This document shows positions 63,073 through 64,000 of a DNA stretch of 64,000 bases, one piece after another. The DNA comes from Melioribacter roseus P3M-2 (GTDB lineage Bacteria > Bacteroidota > Ignavibacteria > Ignavibacteriales > Melioribacteraceae). The notes under the pieces were generated by a model. The model made no database searches. It was not told the origin of the DNA and saw nothing but the letters and a program-made list of their open reading frames with translations. The stretch is taken from assembly GCF_000279145.1 (NCBI RefSeq), contig NC_018178.1, positions 682,001 to 746,000 of the forward strand, written 5' to 3'. Position 1 is the stretch's first letter. Each line of letters begins with the position of its first letter. Position numbers and translations under genes: made by a program.

Positions 63073-64000
63073 CTATTTGAGAACAAGCATTTTACGTATG
63101 TCGTTTCCGCCGTCGGTAATTAATGCGTAATAATAGACGCCGCTTGCGAGTTTGCCTCCGGGAACGTAATTGAGTTGATAGAAACCTTCTTTCTGACGCT
63201 TATCGACAAGTATTTCGACTTCTCTTCCCGTCAGGTCAAAAATTTTCAATTTCACATTCCCTTCTTTTGCGAGATAGTAACTTATGACAGTAGCGTCATT
63301 AAAAGGATTCGGATAGTTCTGATAAAGAAGATTTGCCAGCGGTATTTGACCGGCTTTCGACATAATTTCCGCTTTTGAAGAGAGAGACGCCAAAGCAAGC
63401 TGTGTCATTTTTTTGTAGAAATCGTAATTGATTCTCCACATCTGATCCAGAGGCGAATGGTAAAAAGGATTAAAATCGTTCGGCGTGCCTTTGGGCGAAT
63501 AAAAATCTTCGATCAGCAATACTGCAGGATAGTTTCTGAGCCAGAAAGAATAATGGTCGCTGCGCGTTGTGCCGGGATAAATCAACTCGATGTCAAGATC
63601 GATAAGATAGTCGGCGTTTATGGAAATAATTTCATTTACTAGCAAGGACGTCAGCGGTCTTCCGTCGGAATGGAGGTCGGCTTTGAAATCATCGTTTCCG
63701 TCCCAGCCGATCATATCGAGATTGATAACCGCAATAATCGAGTCGCCTCTGAGCGCCGCATTGGCGGCATAAAAGTCGCTGCCGTGCAATCCCTGTTCTT
63801 CATTGTCCCAGAGAGCATAGACGATCGAATATTTTATATCGTAACCGGATATAATACGAGCGGCTTCGATTACGGCGGCGGTTCCGGAACCGTTGTCGTC
63901 CGCCCCGGGAGCCTCTCCTTCCGGAGGCATACTGTCGTAATGAGCGCATATAATTACATAACGGTTCGAACCGGATTTCCCTTTTTGAATTGCAATAATA
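63073..64000 (-). CDS. Secreted M28-family zinc peptidase with T9SS domain (5' end missing)
   Basis: Open at the window edge; at least 308 residues. Zinc-site motifs of M28 aminopeptidases: CAHYDSMP, PGADDNGSG, DNEEQGLHGS (catalytic Glu pair), INLDMIGWDG and SDHYSFW. A Por sorting domain starts at NYPNPFNDATV and ends GVYYYALITDGG. It is therefore exported by type IX secretion and likely releases amino acids from extracellular peptides. The signal peptide lies beyond the window. Confidence 0.92.
   Translation of the reverse strand, partial: IIAIQKGKSGSNRYVIICAHYDSMPPEGEAPGADDNGSGTAAVIEAARIISGYDIKYSIVYALWDNEEQGLHGSDFYAANAALRGDSIIAVINLDMIGWDGNDDFKADLHSDGRPLTSLLVNEIISINADYLIDLDIELIYPGTTRSDHYSFWLRNYPAVLLIEDFYSPKGTPNDFNPFYHSPLDQMWRINYDFYKKMTQLALASLSSKAEIMSKAGQIPLANLLYQNYPNPFNDATVISYYLAKEGNVKLKIFDLTGREVEILVDKRQKEGFYQLNYVPGGKLASGVYYYALITDGGNDIRKMLVLK

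Overview
This 64 kb chromosomal window looks like a facultatively anaerobic, fermentative bacterium of the Ignavibacteria/Chlorobi-Bacteroidota assemblage, possibly Melioribacter-like (inferred from gene content, not from a marker-gene search). The evidence is moderate GC, secreted proteins ending in the NYPNPFN-type Por/T9SS sorting domain (multiheme cytochrome at 23.3-24.7 kb, 34.3-35.6 kb, M28 peptidase at the right edge), a PafA-like phosphatase, a Na+-pumping methylmalonyl-CoA decarboxylase and a trimeric [FeFe]-hydrogenase.

Layout. 0-6 kb: aspS, a hotdog thioesterase and an MFS exporter lie between two ~350 bp inverted arms of an intergenic repeat family, with more copies up to 5.85 kb. 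6-17.8 kb: a minus-strand heme operon ccsA/hemX-hemA-hemC-hemD-hemE-hemN-hemH-(M3 peptidase)-hemY-hemB, with hemL divergent at 18 kb. 19-30.7 kb: bacteriohemerythrin, a PflX-like radical SAM protein, a receiver lacking the phospho-Asp, an acyl-CoA ligase, an octaheme secreted cytochrome, an OmpR/histidine-kinase pair and ccmC-ccmD-ccmE-ccmF, where CcmE is of the Cys type and ccmD is a 53-codon gene. 30.9-35.7 kb: SpoIIE-type phosphatase, Sel1 protein, RsbW-like kinase, DUF2892 protein and a T9SS cargo. 35.7-43.8 kb: rex-hydC-hydB-hydA followed by a sensory (group C) hydrogenase HydS and a SpoIIE-like phosphatase, preceded by four TATCGA boxes at exact 14 bp spacing. 43.9-48 kb: GH1 glycosidase, GT2 transferase and PafA-like phosphatase. 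48-49 kb: a tRNA-Asn whose 3' end and terminator are duplicated around a tiny GIY-YIG nuclease gene. 49.2-55 kb: methylmalonyl-CoA mutase large subunit, epimerase and the Na+ decarboxylase (carboxyltransferase, OadG-like, biotin carrier, OadB-like). 55.1-57.2 kb: glycogen debranching-type GH13. 57.2-59.5 kb: an outer-membrane beta-barrel gene split by a 1,714 bp IS110 element. 59.6-64 kb: a six-PAS hybrid histidine kinase and a truncated secreted M28 peptidase.

How it works together. Heme and cytochrome c maturation genes serve multiheme redox proteins. Fermentation disposes of electrons as H2 (HydABC, controlled by Rex and perhaps by the H2 sensor HydS) and as propionate, with Na+ export during decarboxylation. 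GH1 and GH13 enzymes point to saccharide use.

Most striking observation. The non-coding leader of the IS110 element folds, by eye, into two stem-loops with internal loops. All four internal-loop strands match DNA at the insertion: two match the interrupted host gene across a CTT core and two match the element's own ends. Joining the element's ends would create TTGACT-17 bp-TATGTT. Removing the element with one CTT restores a 199-codon open frame. This is what a bridge RNA programmed for this site should look like. The second unusual locus is the tRNA-Asn/GIY-YIG module, whose protein C-terminus is encoded by the tRNA T-arm copy.
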